DNA from: Thiotrichaceae bacterium
Lineage (GTDB): Bacteria; Pseudomonadota; Gammaproteobacteria; Thiotrichales; Thiotrichaceae
Assembly (NCBI GenBank): GCA_027030285.1
Contig: JALVFC010000237.1
Location: forward strand, 1 to 29,598
Length of the DNA: 29,598 bases
Direction: 5' to 3'
Under the pieces are notes generated by a model, which saw only the letters and a program-made list of their open reading frames with translations, was not told the DNA's origin and ran no database searches. Both the position numbers and the translations under genes were made by a program. The first letter of the stretch is position 1. Every line of letters begins with the position of its first letter. Below, piece after piece: positions 6,751-14,263 of the stretch.

Positions 6751-8082
6751 TTACAGGATATAACGGCTCAAGTCTTCATCTTCAGCAAGCTGCCCCATCT
6801 TTTCGTCAACTTCACTGGCATCAATCACCACATGGGAATCACCATTAGGTGAATCAAACAAAACCGTTTCAAGTAAATGCTCCATGACCGTATGCAAACG
6901 ACGTGCGCCAATATTCTCGGTGCTTTCATTGACTTTATACGCTGTCTCTGCGATACGCTGGATACCGTCTTTGGTAAATTCCAGTGTTACATTTTCAGTT
7001 GCCAGCAAGCCAATATACTGCTCGGTTAGTGACGCATCAGGCTCTACCAGAATTCGTGCAAAATCGTCTGCTGTGAGTGCACTCATTTCAACACGAATCG
7101 GCAAACGCCCCTGTAATTCAGGTATCAGGTCTGAGGGCTTCGACAAGTGAAAAGCACCTGATGTGATAAACAGAATATGATCGGTTTTCACCATGCCATA
7201 CTTGGTACTTACCGTGCTGCCCTCTATCAGCGGTAGTAAGTCACGTTGCACTCCCTCACGGGAGACATCTGCACTGCCTGACTGCCCTTTACGCACAACC
7301 TTGTCTATTTCGTCGATAAAAACAATGCCATTTTGCTCAACATTTTGCAGTGCCTGTAACTTTAGTTCTTCTTCATTAATGAGTTTATGTGCCTCTTCCT
7401 CTGTTAGCAGCTTGAAGGCTTCTTTGACGGTTAACTTGCGCTTTTTGCGATCTTTCTTGCCCAGACTCTGAAACATGCCCTGCAACTGGTTTGCCATATC
7501 TTCCATGCCAGGCGGCGTCATTATCTCTATACTGGCAGGTGACATAGAAATATCAATTTCAATTTCCGTATCATCCAGCCCGCCTTCACGCAGCTTTTTG
7601 CGAAACTTCTGACGAGTTGTGTTTTCTTTTCTCTCTGCCTCAACACCTGGATCAGTATTCACAGTTCGTGCGGGCGGTAACAAGATGTCCAGAATGCGCT
7701 CTTCAGCAGCATCTTCGGCACGATGCTGAACCTTTTTTACCGCAGACTCTCGTGTCATCTTCACTGCCATATCGGCCAGGTCACGAATGATCGAATCCAC
7801 CTCCTTGCCGACATAACCTACTTCGGTGAATTTAGTCGCTTCCACTTTCACGAACGGAGCATCAGCCAGCCTTGCAAGACGGCGGGCAATTTCAGTTTTA
7901 CCTACACCCGTTGGTCCAATCATGAGGATATTTTTGGGTGTCACTTCCTGCCGCAGTTCGTCATCCAGTTGCTGTCTGCGCCAACGATTGCGTAATGCAA
8001 TGGCTACGGCTCGTTTTGCTTTTTCCTGTCCAATTACATGCTTATCCAGCTCATGCACAATTTCTCTGGGAGTCATGGACAT
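6751..8082 (-). CDS. hslU: HslU, ATPase subunit of the HslUV protease
   Basis: 443 residues, the same as E. coli HslU as I recall it. This AAA+ unfoldase forms a hexamer that docks on HslV in the cytoplasm. Walker A is GPTGVGKT (56-63), Walker B is VFIDEIDK near residue 250, then TSGAFH and the arginine-finger/sensor region, and the C-terminal tail RYIL that inserts into HslV. The central I domain (about 110-240) is present. I start at the ATG at 8082, one base after the hslV stop with GAGGA 8 nt upstream; the in-frame TTG at 8097 lies inside hslV and adds five unmatched residues. Confidence 0.98.
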   Translation of the reverse strand: MSMTPREIVHELDKHVIGQEKAKRAVAIALRNRWRRQQLDDELRQEVTPKNILMIGPTGVGKTEIARRLARLADAPFVKVEATKFTEVGYVGKEVDSIIRDLADMAVKMTRESAVKKVQHRAEDAAEERILDILLPPARTVNTDPGVEAERKENTTRQKFRKKLREGGLDDTEIEIDISMSPASIEIMTPPGMEDMANQLQGMFQSLGKKDRKKRKLTVKEAFKLLTEEEAHKLINEEELKLQALQNVEQNGIVFIDEIDKVVRKGQSGSADVSREGVQRDLLPLIEGSTVSTKYGMVKTDHILFITSGAFHLSKPSDLIPELQGRLPIRVEMSALTADDFARILVEPDASLTEQYIGLLATENVTLEFTKDGIQRIAETAYKVNESTENIGARRLHTVMEHLLETVLFDSPNGDSHVVIDASEVDEKMGQLAEDEDLSRYIL

Positions 8083-8083
8083 A

Positions 8084-8617
8084 CTACAGTTCCTCAATAG
8101 TCAGGTTATTATTGGTGTAAATACAAATATCCCCGGCAATAGTCAGGCTTTTTTCCACGATCTGCCTGGCATCAAGCTCGGTATTATCCAGCAAGGCACG
8201 TGCAGCCGATTGTGCAAAAGGTCCTCCTGAACCTATCGCGATCAAGTTATCTTCTGGTTCAATCACATCACCATTACCGGTAATAATCAAAGAAGTTTCT
8301 TTGTCAGCCACCGCAAGCAATGCCTCCAAACGCCGCAGCATACGGTCAGTACGCCAATCTTTTGCCATTTCAACAGCAGCTCTTACCAGCTGCCCATTAT
8401 GTGCCTGCAGCTTGGCTTCAAAACGCTCAAAAAGGGTGAACGCATCGGCTGTACCGCCAGCAAATCCAGCTATGACCTGATCATTATGCAAGCGCCGCAC
8501 CTTGCGTGCATTGCCTTTCATAACAGTATTACCCAATGTTACCTGTCCATCACCGCCAATCACAACCTGATCCCCACGTCGTACTGAAAGGATGGTTGTA
8601 CCTCTATATTGTTCCAC
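8084..8617 (-). CDS. hslV: HslV, peptidase subunit of the HslUV protease
   Basis: 177 residues. N-terminal-threonine peptidase of proteasome type; it begins MEQYRGTTILSVRRGDQ, so a six-residue propeptide must be removed to expose T7 as nucleophile. Also visible are GDGQVTLGNTVMKGNARKVRRL and GFAGGTADAFTLFERFE, both diagnostic. The start is GTG with GGAG 6 nt upstream. It is the first gene of hslV-hslU-DUF971-hisI-yidD, behind a heat-shock-type promoter at 8659-8687. Confidence 0.98.
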   Translation of the reverse strand: MEQYRGTTILSVRRGDQVVIGGDGQVTLGNTVMKGNARKVRRLHNDQVIAGFAGGTADAFTLFERFEAKLQAHNGQLVRAAVEMAKDWRTDRMLRRLEALLAVADKETSLIITGNGDVIEPEDNLIAIGSGGPFAQSAARALLDNTELDARQIVEKSLTIAGDICIYTNNNLTIEEL

Positions 8618-8658
8618 TGATTTCTCCGGTCAATAAGAATAAAGGGAAGTGTACTGCA

Positions 8659-8687
8659 ATGTTGGGGCAGCTCAACTCAATTCAACC
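8659..8687 (-). promoter_or_regulatory. Sigma32-like heat-shock promoter of hslVU
   Basis: On the minus strand, GGTTGAA (8681-8687), 13 nt, CCCCAACAT (8659-8667). This fits the sigma32 pattern CTTGAA, 13-14 nt, CCCCATnT, and gives a leader of about 35 nt before hslV. hslVU is a classic heat-shock operon, so the position is as expected. Confidence 0.55.
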
Positions 8688-8891
8688 TGAAAATGCAATG
8701 CACAGTTTGTTTTGTAAGGCTTTAGGTTGCCCCCTGGAAAAACAGTTGATAGCGGAAAGTATATTACTGTTTGTCTAATTGCTTAACGCAGTTATCCATA
8801 ATAGCTCGGCACGCCCAGCAACTAACATTTATCATACTAAACAACTGTTACTTCAAGATATTGCAATCATTCTCAACCTTGGAGATTACGC

Positions 8892-9083
8892 GTGAAATCA
8901 AAGAAATACTGTCCAAACTGTCAGAGTTTCGCCATCTACAGGATTCGGCGCACCTTCATCCAGAAAAGGTTACTTTTCTTTTCCCCGAGGTATGCCTGCA
9001 CCAAATGTAAAAAAGTCTTTAGCAAAAAGAAACTCGATAACAATACTCTGATATCGACCCCCGACTGGTATATCCCGTCTTAA
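8892..9083 (+). CDS. Small zinc-ribbon-like protein
   Basis: 63 residues. Two CxxC pairs, CPNC (about 7-10) and CTKC (about 36-39), separated by a basic stretch (IYRIRRTFIQKRLLFFSPRY), form a plausible zinc ribbon. The GTG start has GGAG 7 nt upstream (TTGGAG), which supports translation. It is the only gene between hslV and tonB, is divergent from hslV, and is followed after 18 nt by the palindromic element 9102-9266. I infer a small cytoplasmic zinc protein, perhaps nucleic-acid binding. No specific function can be assigned. Confidence 0.6.
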   Translation: MKSKKYCPNCQSFAIYRIRRTFIQKRLLFFSPRYACTKCKKVFSKKKLDNNTLISTPDWYIPS

Positions 9084-9477
9084 GAAAATAAAAACCTTAC
9101 GTAACTGCACAGATTGTGCTCGTGTTGTTCGAGCTCAAGGTGAAAGCGCGGAGTTTATAAGCATAAACGAGCACTTTCAAAGCTACCACGTCCTGCTATC
9201 GCTCCTCGCCTGCATCCATGTAGGCGACGTAGAAATCGGACAACACGAGCACAATCTGTGCAGTTATGGATTACACTGAGTAGTTACAGACTTACTTGTG
9301 TATTTTCAATAGAGCCTTATCCTTGCGGAGTGAATAAGCCAACTGAACTTCACCCTTAATCAGGTGCCACATTATTTTTATAGCGGCTTGTGGTAAAATA
9401 CCGATTATATGGGGATATGGTGGTATGGAAATCTCGCTACACAGCGATTTCCACAAGAGATTAATAAAAAATAAACT
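9084..9477. other. 394-bp intergenic region with palindromic element
   Basis: No gene on either strand. The first half is the element 9102-9266. Further on, a small hairpin (GGAAATCTCGC 9427-9437 with GCGATTTCC 9444-9452, two bases bulged) lies 25 nt before tonB and may be in its leader. I see no Fur-type box. Confidence 0.6.
9102..9266. repeat. Palindromic MITE-like or REP-like element with 27-bp perfect terminal inverted repeats
   Basis: The left arm 9102-9128 (TAACTGCACAGATTGTGCTC...) is the exact reverse complement of the right arm 9240-9266. Inside are two more hairpins: 9141-9179 (TGAAAG/CTTTCA outer, GTTTAT/ATAAAC inner, loop AAGC) and 9207-9226 (CGCCTGCA/TGTAGGCG, loop TCCA). The last resembles the CATGGATG-type hairpins I remember from intergenic repeats in other Gammaproteobacteria. 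No open frame fits inside. No clear target-site duplication. It may be a non-autonomous mobile repeat, and could also end transcription. Confidence 0.75.
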
Positions 9478-10356
9478 ATGGCTACAATAACAAAATCACT
9501 GCAATCCAGCACACTGGCTAAAACAATGCCTGTTGCAACGTTTTTGCATGTACTGCTTATTTTTGGAGTAGGCTTTGGCATCCACAGCACCAGCAATATC
9601 AGGAAGGCAAGCATGCTGGATATATCCATTGTCAATACCCATGCAGACAAAGCCCCCGAACAAGCGGACTTTATTGCTCAGGCCAATCAGCTGGCTAGTG
9701 GTACTACTGATATAAAAAACCGTCCGCGCAGTATGATGACATCGGAGAACCTGTTGGCACCTGATGCCATTTCACCTATGGCATCCAGCAAAGCCACACC
9801 AAATAAGCCTCCAGTTCTACAGCCTCTGCTACTTACCACTAAAGGGGAAACCTTTAAGCGCAGCCCCAAGCTTGACGAGCAACCTGACAAGCAAGAACAA
9901 AGCACAGATGCCAAAGAGCTCATCGATGAAACTCGCGAAGAGGCGCGTCTGGTCTCCGAACTGGCAGAGGAAGAAGCAAATTACGCAAAAATGCCAAGAA
10001 CTCGCTACCTGAATTCCACTAATGCAAAAAGCTCTATTGAGGCAGCCTATATTGATGCCTGGGCAAAAAAGATTGAACGTACAGGTACAGCCAATTTCCC
10101 GCAGGAAGCTATTCGCTTACGCACCAACGGAAAATTGATCGTCAATACCGTACTTGATCAGCAAGGCAATGTTATCAGTGCTGAGATACAGACATCTTCC
10201 GGCTCACGTATTCTGGACAATGCAGCCTTGCGAATAATCAAAATCGCCTCGCCTTTTGAAGTGTTGCCAGCCAAAATGCGACAACAATTTGACCAGTTAC
10301 AGATAACACGTACTTTTATTTTTGACACAGGGTATCACGATTTACGTACTGAATAA
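9478..10356 (+). CDS. TonB-family energy transducer
   Basis: 292 residues. An N-terminal membrane anchor (about 18-36, PVATFLHVLLIFGVGFGI) is followed by a long periplasmic, proline/charged linker with a Glu/Ala-rich helix (about 145-165) and a C-terminal TonB domain (about 195-285: AYIDAWAKKIERTGTANFP, GKLIVNTVLDQQGNVISAEI, SSGSRILDNAALRIIKIASPF). It would couple ExbBD energy to outer-membrane receptors. It sits before yqgE as in Pseudomonas, where this tonB copy is not part of an exbBD locus. No strong ribosome site precedes the ATG. Family clear; its receptor is unknown. Confidence 0.88.
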   Translation: MATITKSLQSSTLAKTMPVATFLHVLLIFGVGFGIHSTSNIRKASMLDISIVNTHADKAPEQADFIAQANQLASGTTDIKNRPRSMMTSENLLAPDAISPMASSKATPNKPPVLQPLLLTTKGETFKRSPKLDEQPDKQEQSTDAKELIDETREEARLVSELAEEEANYAKMPRTRYLNSTNAKSSIEAAYIDAWAKKIERTGTANFPQEAIRLRTNGKLIVNTVLDQQGNVISAEIQTSSGSRILDNAALRIIKIASPFEVLPAKMRQQFDQLQITRTFIFDTGYHDLRTE

Positions 10357-10390
10357 GTGACTAAGCAAAATACATACAAGGAACAATCAA

Positions 10391-10418
10391 GTTATGGGTA
10401 TCTTTTAATATCCATAAC
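10391..10418. other. Hairpin between tonB and yqgE
   Basis: GTTATGGGTAT (10391-10401) pairs with ATATCCATAAC (10408-10418), 11 bp with one G-T pair and a 6-nt loop. It is followed by no T-run, so it is not a classic terminator; it may stabilise RNA or partly uncouple tonB from yqgE. Confidence 0.5.
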
Positions 10419-10437
10419 CTGATAGACCCGACAGAAT

Positions 10438-11001
10438 ATGCAAACAGAAGATCTTCAACTACAAAATCAATTACTTATTGCCATGCCCGGCATGAAAGAC
10501 CCTCGCTTTGAGCATGCTGTCATACTCATTGCCCGGCATAGTGCAGATGGCTGCTTCGGCGTAACTATCAACCACCCTACTGAAACCACCCTTGGTGAGT
10601 TGTTTGAACACCTGAAGATATCTTTTAAGAGCGATTTGGCATCTATGCCTGTGTTGCAGGGCGGTCCTGTACAACCTGAACAAGGCTTTGTAGTGCATGA
10701 TACTGATAAAGACTGGGAAAACACCTTACGTATTTCCGATGAACTTGCTATCACAGCCTCGAAAGATATTCTGGCAGATATTTCTGCTGGACAGGGACCT
10801 GATAATTTCATTCTAGCACTGGGTTGTGCCAGCTGGAGCGCCGGGCAAATTGAAAATGAACTGCTTGAAAACACCTGGCTGTCCTGCCCTACGGCGCCTT
10901 CCATTCTTTTTAATACACCCTTCCCACAACGCTGGCCCAGTGCCTCCCAGTTACTGGGGTTTGATGTCAGGCTAATGCCGGGTTTGGCAGGGCACGCCTG
11001 A
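10438..11001 (+). CDS. yqgE: YqgE/AlgH family protein (DUF179)
   Basis: 187 residues, the usual family length. Visible family motifs are LLIAMPGMKDPRFEHAVIL (about 12-30), GCFGVTINHPTETTLGELF, VLQGGPVQPEQGFVVH and GCASWSAGQIENEL. It is a conserved cytoplasmic protein of unclear function, called AlgH in Pseudomonas for its link to alginate. It is followed by ruvX after two bases, matching the conserved yqgE-ruvX pair. The ribosome site is weak. Confidence 0.95.
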   Translation: MQTEDLQLQNQLLIAMPGMKDPRFEHAVILIARHSADGCFGVTINHPTETTLGELFEHLKISFKSDLASMPVLQGGPVQPEQGFVVHDTDKDWENTLRISDELAITASKDILADISAGQGPDNFILALGCASWSAGQIENELLENTWLSCPTAPSILFNTPFPQRWPSASQLLGFDVRLMPGLAGHA

Positions 11002-11003
11002 AA

Positions 11004-11429
11004 ATGCGTGTGCTAGGTTTTGATTTTGGCATGCAACGCACTGGCGTAGCCATTGCCAGCAAACTAACCGGAGTCGCCACCCCCCTTTGTACACTCAACA
11101 GCGTCAATAACAAGCCCGACTGGGCTGGCATTAGCAGGCTGATTGGCGAATGGCGTCCCGCACAACTTGTTGTCGGCATGCCTTTTTACCTAGATGGCAA
11201 ACAGAACGACATGACCGCGCGCGTCGAGAGATTTTGTCGGCAGCTTGAAGGTAGATACCAGTTACCCGTTGATACTATCAGTGAGCAGTTAACATCACGC
11301 GAAGCGGAGCAACGTCTGAAGCTAAGTCGCCAGGCTGGTCGCAAGAAAAAAGTAAAAAAGCAGGAAGTTGATCAGCTAGCTGCTGCCATCATTCTGGAAT
11401 CATGGATTTCCCAACATGCAACACACTGA
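11004..11429 (+). CDS. ruvX: RuvX/YqgF, putative Holliday-junction resolvase / pre-16S rRNA nuclease
   Basis: 141 residues, RNase-H fold. The first catalytic Asp is D7 in GFDFGMQRTGVA, followed by VVGMPFYLDG (56-65), and the last acidic residue is D123 in VDQLAAAIILESWI. The motif that is normally DER reads SEQ (93-95), keeping E94 but losing the Asp and Arg. It acts on rRNA 5' ends or DNA junctions in the cytoplasm. It lies 2 nt after yqgE, and its end overlaps pyrR by 14 nt, so the pyr genes are in the same transcript. Confidence 0.95.
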   Translation: MRVLGFDFGMQRTGVAIASKLTGVATPLCTLNSVNNKPDWAGISRLIGEWRPAQLVVGMPFYLDGKQNDMTARVERFCRQLEGRYQLPVDTISEQLTSREAEQRLKLSRQAGRKKKVKKQEVDQLAAAIILESWISQHATH

Positions 11430-11928
11430 ATATCCCATCGATCAAATCATCAGCAAAATGGCGGATGATCTCACAAGCTACCTAGCCGAAGCTAAGATAA
11501 AAGACCCATTGATTGTTGGTATACATACGGCTGGTGTCTGGGTTGCAGAAACACTTCACAAGAAACTTGGCTTGCCCGGAGTTATTGGCAAACTGAATAT
11601 CAACTTCTACCGTGATGACTTCAGTCGCAATGGACTACATCCCCAGATACTCCCTTCAAGCTTGCCTTTCTCAGTTGAAGACCGGCATATTATTCTGGTG
11701 GATGATGTTCTTTATACCGGTCGAACAATCCGCGCTGCCATGAATGAGTTATATGATTATGGTCGTCCTGCCAGTATAATACTCGCCATTCTATTTGAAA
11801 GAGAGGGTAGGGAATTGCCTATAGCAGCCCAGGTCAGCGGGATTCAGCAAGCTTTGCAACCCAATCAGTACATTGAAATCAGCGGCCCGGAGAATATCGC
11901 CCTGAATATCATAACAAAAGATGACTAA
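11416..11928 (+). CDS. pyrR: PyrR, bifunctional pyr regulator / uracil phosphoribosyltransferase
   Basis: 170 residues. Type I PRTase fold with the PRPP loop IILVDDVLYTGRTIR (92-106), NINFYRDDF and the family C-terminal segment REGRELPIAAQVSGIQ. In Bacilli PyrR attenuates the pyr operon; in Gammaproteobacteria of the Pseudomonas type it precedes pyrB and its regulatory role is less clear. No anti-terminator/terminator pair is visible near pyrB. It overlaps ruvX by 14 nt and pyrB by 8 nt. Confidence 0.96.
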   Translation: MQHTEYPIDQIISKMADDLTSYLAEAKIKDPLIVGIHTAGVWVAETLHKKLGLPGVIGKLNINFYRDDFSRNGLHPQILPSSLPFSVEDRHIILVDDVLYTGRTIRAAMNELYDYGRPASIILAILFEREGRELPIAAQVSGIQQALQPNQYIEISGPENIALNIITKDD

Positions 11929-12919
11929 AGCGGATTTACTACCAGGCCCATTGCCATCAAGCTTACAACTGACCGGAGAAGGTCATTTAAAACACTTTCT
12001 GACGATAGAAGGGCTCCCACCCCTGTTACTCCAGGAAATACTGGATCGCGCAGAGCAATTTATCACCCTGCCCAACAAGGCTCAGCGCAAGGCTCCACTA
12101 CTTCGTGGCAAGACAGTAGTTAATCTTTTTTTCGAAAACTCAACCCGTACTCGCACCACCTTTGAGCTTGCTGCACAGCGCCTGTCTGCTGATATTATTA
12201 ATCTTGATATACGCACTTCTGCCACTGCAAAGGGTGAGAGTCTGCTGGATACTATTCGCAACCTAGAAGCCATGAATGTAGACATGTTTGTGGTACGCCA
12301 TCAGCACAGTGGTGCGGCACATTTTATAGCACGTTACTGTGCGCCCTATATCAGTGTTCTCAATGCAGGTGATGGCAGGCATGCTCACCCGACCCAGGCG
12401 ATGCTGGATATGCTCACTATCCGCCAATACAAGGGGGATTTCCCACCGCTTAAAGTAGCTATTGTTGGCGACATTCTGCACTCGCGCGTTGCACGCTCAC
12501 AAATTCATGCACTGACCACCCTGTGTGCAGGTGAAGCTCGCGTTATTGGACCGCGCACATTGATTCCTGCAGGAATCGAAAAAATGGGTGTTAATGTCTA
12601 CCACGATCTGTATGAAGGACTTGACGATGTCGATGTCATTATTATGCTTCGGCTACAGAAAGAGCGCATGCAACACGCACTGCTACCCTCAGCTCACGAG
12701 TTTTATAAACGTTATGGTCTCACTGAAGAAGGGCTTAAATATGCCAAACCAGATGCCATTGTCATGCACCCAGGTCCCAGTAATCGCGGTGTAGAAATTG
12801 ACAGCATGGTAGCAGATGGCCCACAGTCGGTTATTTTGCCCCAGGTAACCAATGGAATCGCGGTGCGTATGGCAATCATGTCCATGGTTATGGGCGCACA
12901 ATCAGGCAAGACATTATGA
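11921..12919 (+). CDS. pyrB: Aspartate carbamoyltransferase catalytic chain
   Basis: 332 residues. Condenses carbamoyl phosphate with aspartate, the committed step of UMP synthesis. Carbamoyl-phosphate loop STRTRTTFE (about 72-80), VVRHQHSGAAH, HPTQAMLDMLT (about 147-157), MLRLQKERM and HPGPSNRGVE are all present. An N-terminal extension of about 20 residues before the core matches the Pseudomonas-type enzyme, which forms a dodecamer with an inactive dihydroorotase instead of pyrI. Overlaps pyrR by 8 nt and the next gene by ATGA. Confidence 0.98.
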   Translation: MTKADLLPGPLPSSLQLTGEGHLKHFLTIEGLPPLLLQEILDRAEQFITLPNKAQRKAPLLRGKTVVNLFFENSTRTRTTFELAAQRLSADIINLDIRTSATAKGESLLDTIRNLEAMNVDMFVVRHQHSGAAHFIARYCAPYISVLNAGDGRHAHPTQAMLDMLTIRQYKGDFPPLKVAIVGDILHSRVARSQIHALTTLCAGEARVIGPRTLIPAGIEKMGVNVYHDLYEGLDDVDVIIMLRLQKERMQHALLPSAHEFYKRYGLTEEGLKYAKPDAIVMHPGPSNRGVEIDSMVADGPQSVILPQVTNGIAVRMAIMSMVMGAQSGKTL

Positions 12920-14220
12920 GATTTGTTATCAGCAATGCTCATATTATTGATCCTGACTCGGGTTATAACGCAGTCAGCAATCTCTATGTGCATAAAAAGA
13001 AAATTGCGCACATTGGTCAAACACCTCCGGCAGGTTTTACAGCTGATCACACAATTGATGCCAGTGGACAGTTCCTGTTTCCCGGTATTATTGACCTTGC
13101 CGCTTATTTGCGCGAGCCCGGACAGGAGTTCAAGGCAAGCATGGAAAGCGAAACACTGGCAGCGGTGAGTGCTGGCATAACACAACTATTTTATATGCCG
13201 GAACCCCTGACCAGCATCGACAATATGCCCATGGTCAAGCTGATTATGAAACAGGGCAGGGCTCTGAAGAAAGCCCGGGTCAAGGTCATTGGCGCTATTA
13301 CCCAGGATCTGGCTGGTGAGCAGCTAACCAATATGGGAGGATTGAAATATGCCGGTTGCGCTGGTGTCAGCAATCAACGTCAGCCATTTGCCAGTACCCG
13401 CACACTCCGCATGGCTATGGATTATGCAGCTACTTTTGATTTGCCCTTATTTTTGCATCCTATTGAGCATTCTCTGACAGGAAGCGGCTGTGTCCATGAA
13501 GGCTTTGTTGCGACACGAATGGGGCTACCGGGCATTCCTGTTGCCGCTGAAACGACAGCAGTTGCACAAATTATCACACTTATCGAAGAGCTGGATATAC
13601 CAGTGCACTTGTGCCGCCTGTCCGCCGCCAACAGTGTTGAGATGGTACGTGCCGCCAAACAACGCGGATTATCTGTCACTGCTGATGTCGCTGCCCATCA
13701 GTTATTCCTTACTGAAATGGACATCAGCGATTTCAATCCACTATGCCATGTTCAGCCTCCCTTGAGAAGTGAACGTGATATGGAAGCATTACGTCACGGT
13801 GTAGCCGATGGAACCATTGATGCCATTTGTTCAGACCACCAGCCACACGAGATAGATGCAAAACTGGCTCCCTTCCAGCAAACTGAGCCTGGCATTTCTG
13901 CGCTGGAAACACTGCTACCGCTGGTTATGCGCCTGGTAGAAGAAAACAGCATGCCCATTGAAACAGCTATTGCCAGCGTAACAATTCGCCCTGCAACGAT
14001 TACCCGAAGCAAGCAGGGCAGGCTTCAGCCAGGAAAAAAAGCTGACTTCACCCTGTTTGACCCAGATGATTTTTGGCAACTACGAGCTGATGAACTTCTC
14101 AGTCAGGGGAAAAATACCCCCTTTGAAGGCTGGAGCTTTTCCGGCAGAAGTAGCAAAACATACATTAAAGGAAAATGTGTGTTTGACAGAAAAAATATCG
14201 CACATAAAAAAGGCGGGTGA
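12916..14220 (+). CDS. Dihydroorotase-like protein lacking metal ligands (PyrC'/PyrX type)
   Basis: 434 residues of the amidohydrolase superfamily. The site normally reading DxHxHLREPG is DLAAYLREPG (60-69): both metal-binding histidines are replaced (A62, Y64). The HxxH-type later site reads HLCR, while SDHQPH (the catalytic Asp region) is partly kept. This is the pattern of the non-catalytic PyrC' that holds the Pseudomonas-type ATCase together. A working dihydroorotase must be elsewhere in the genome. Its ATG overlaps the pyrB stop (ATGA), so equal production with PyrB is expected. The stop codon lies inside the terminator stem. Confidence 0.93.
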   Translation: MRFVISNAHIIDPDSGYNAVSNLYVHKKKIAHIGQTPPAGFTADHTIDASGQFLFPGIIDLAAYLREPGQEFKASMESETLAAVSAGITQLFYMPEPLTSIDNMPMVKLIMKQGRALKKARVKVIGAITQDLAGEQLTNMGGLKYAGCAGVSNQRQPFASTRTLRMAMDYAATFDLPLFLHPIEHSLTGSGCVHEGFVATRMGLPGIPVAAETTAVAQIITLIEELDIPVHLCRLSAANSVEMVRAAKQRGLSVTADVAAHQLFLTEMDISDFNPLCHVQPPLRSERDMEALRHGVADGTIDAICSDHQPHEIDAKLAPFQQTEPGISALETLLPLVMRLVEENSMPIETAIASVTIRPATITRSKQGRLQPGKKADFTLFDPDDFWQLRADELLSQGKNTPFEGWSFSGRSSKTYIKGKCVFDRKNIAHKKGG

Positions 14221-14237
14221 CTTGCACCCGCCTTTTT
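14206..14237. terminator. Bidirectional intrinsic terminator between the pyr operon and the DoxX-like gene
   Basis: GGCGGGTG (14212-14219), loop ACTTG, CACCCGCC (14225-14232), flanked by AAAAAA and TTTTT. Strong GC stem with T-run in both directions, between convergent genes. Confidence 0.92.
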
Positions 14238-14263
14238 ATCTATCTAATGCCGTAGACCTGTGA

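Noticed and set aside
8083..8097. Upstream TTG start for hslU
   Set aside because: Lies inside hslV; the ATG at 8082 has a proper ribosome site and gives the standard 443 residues.
9267..9477. Fur box before tonB
   Set aside because: No GATAATGATAATCATTATC-like sequence found; only a small hairpin.
12712..13185. 157-codon minus-strand frame over pyrB and the pyrC-like gene
   Set aside because: Antisense to two certain genes, no family resemblance.
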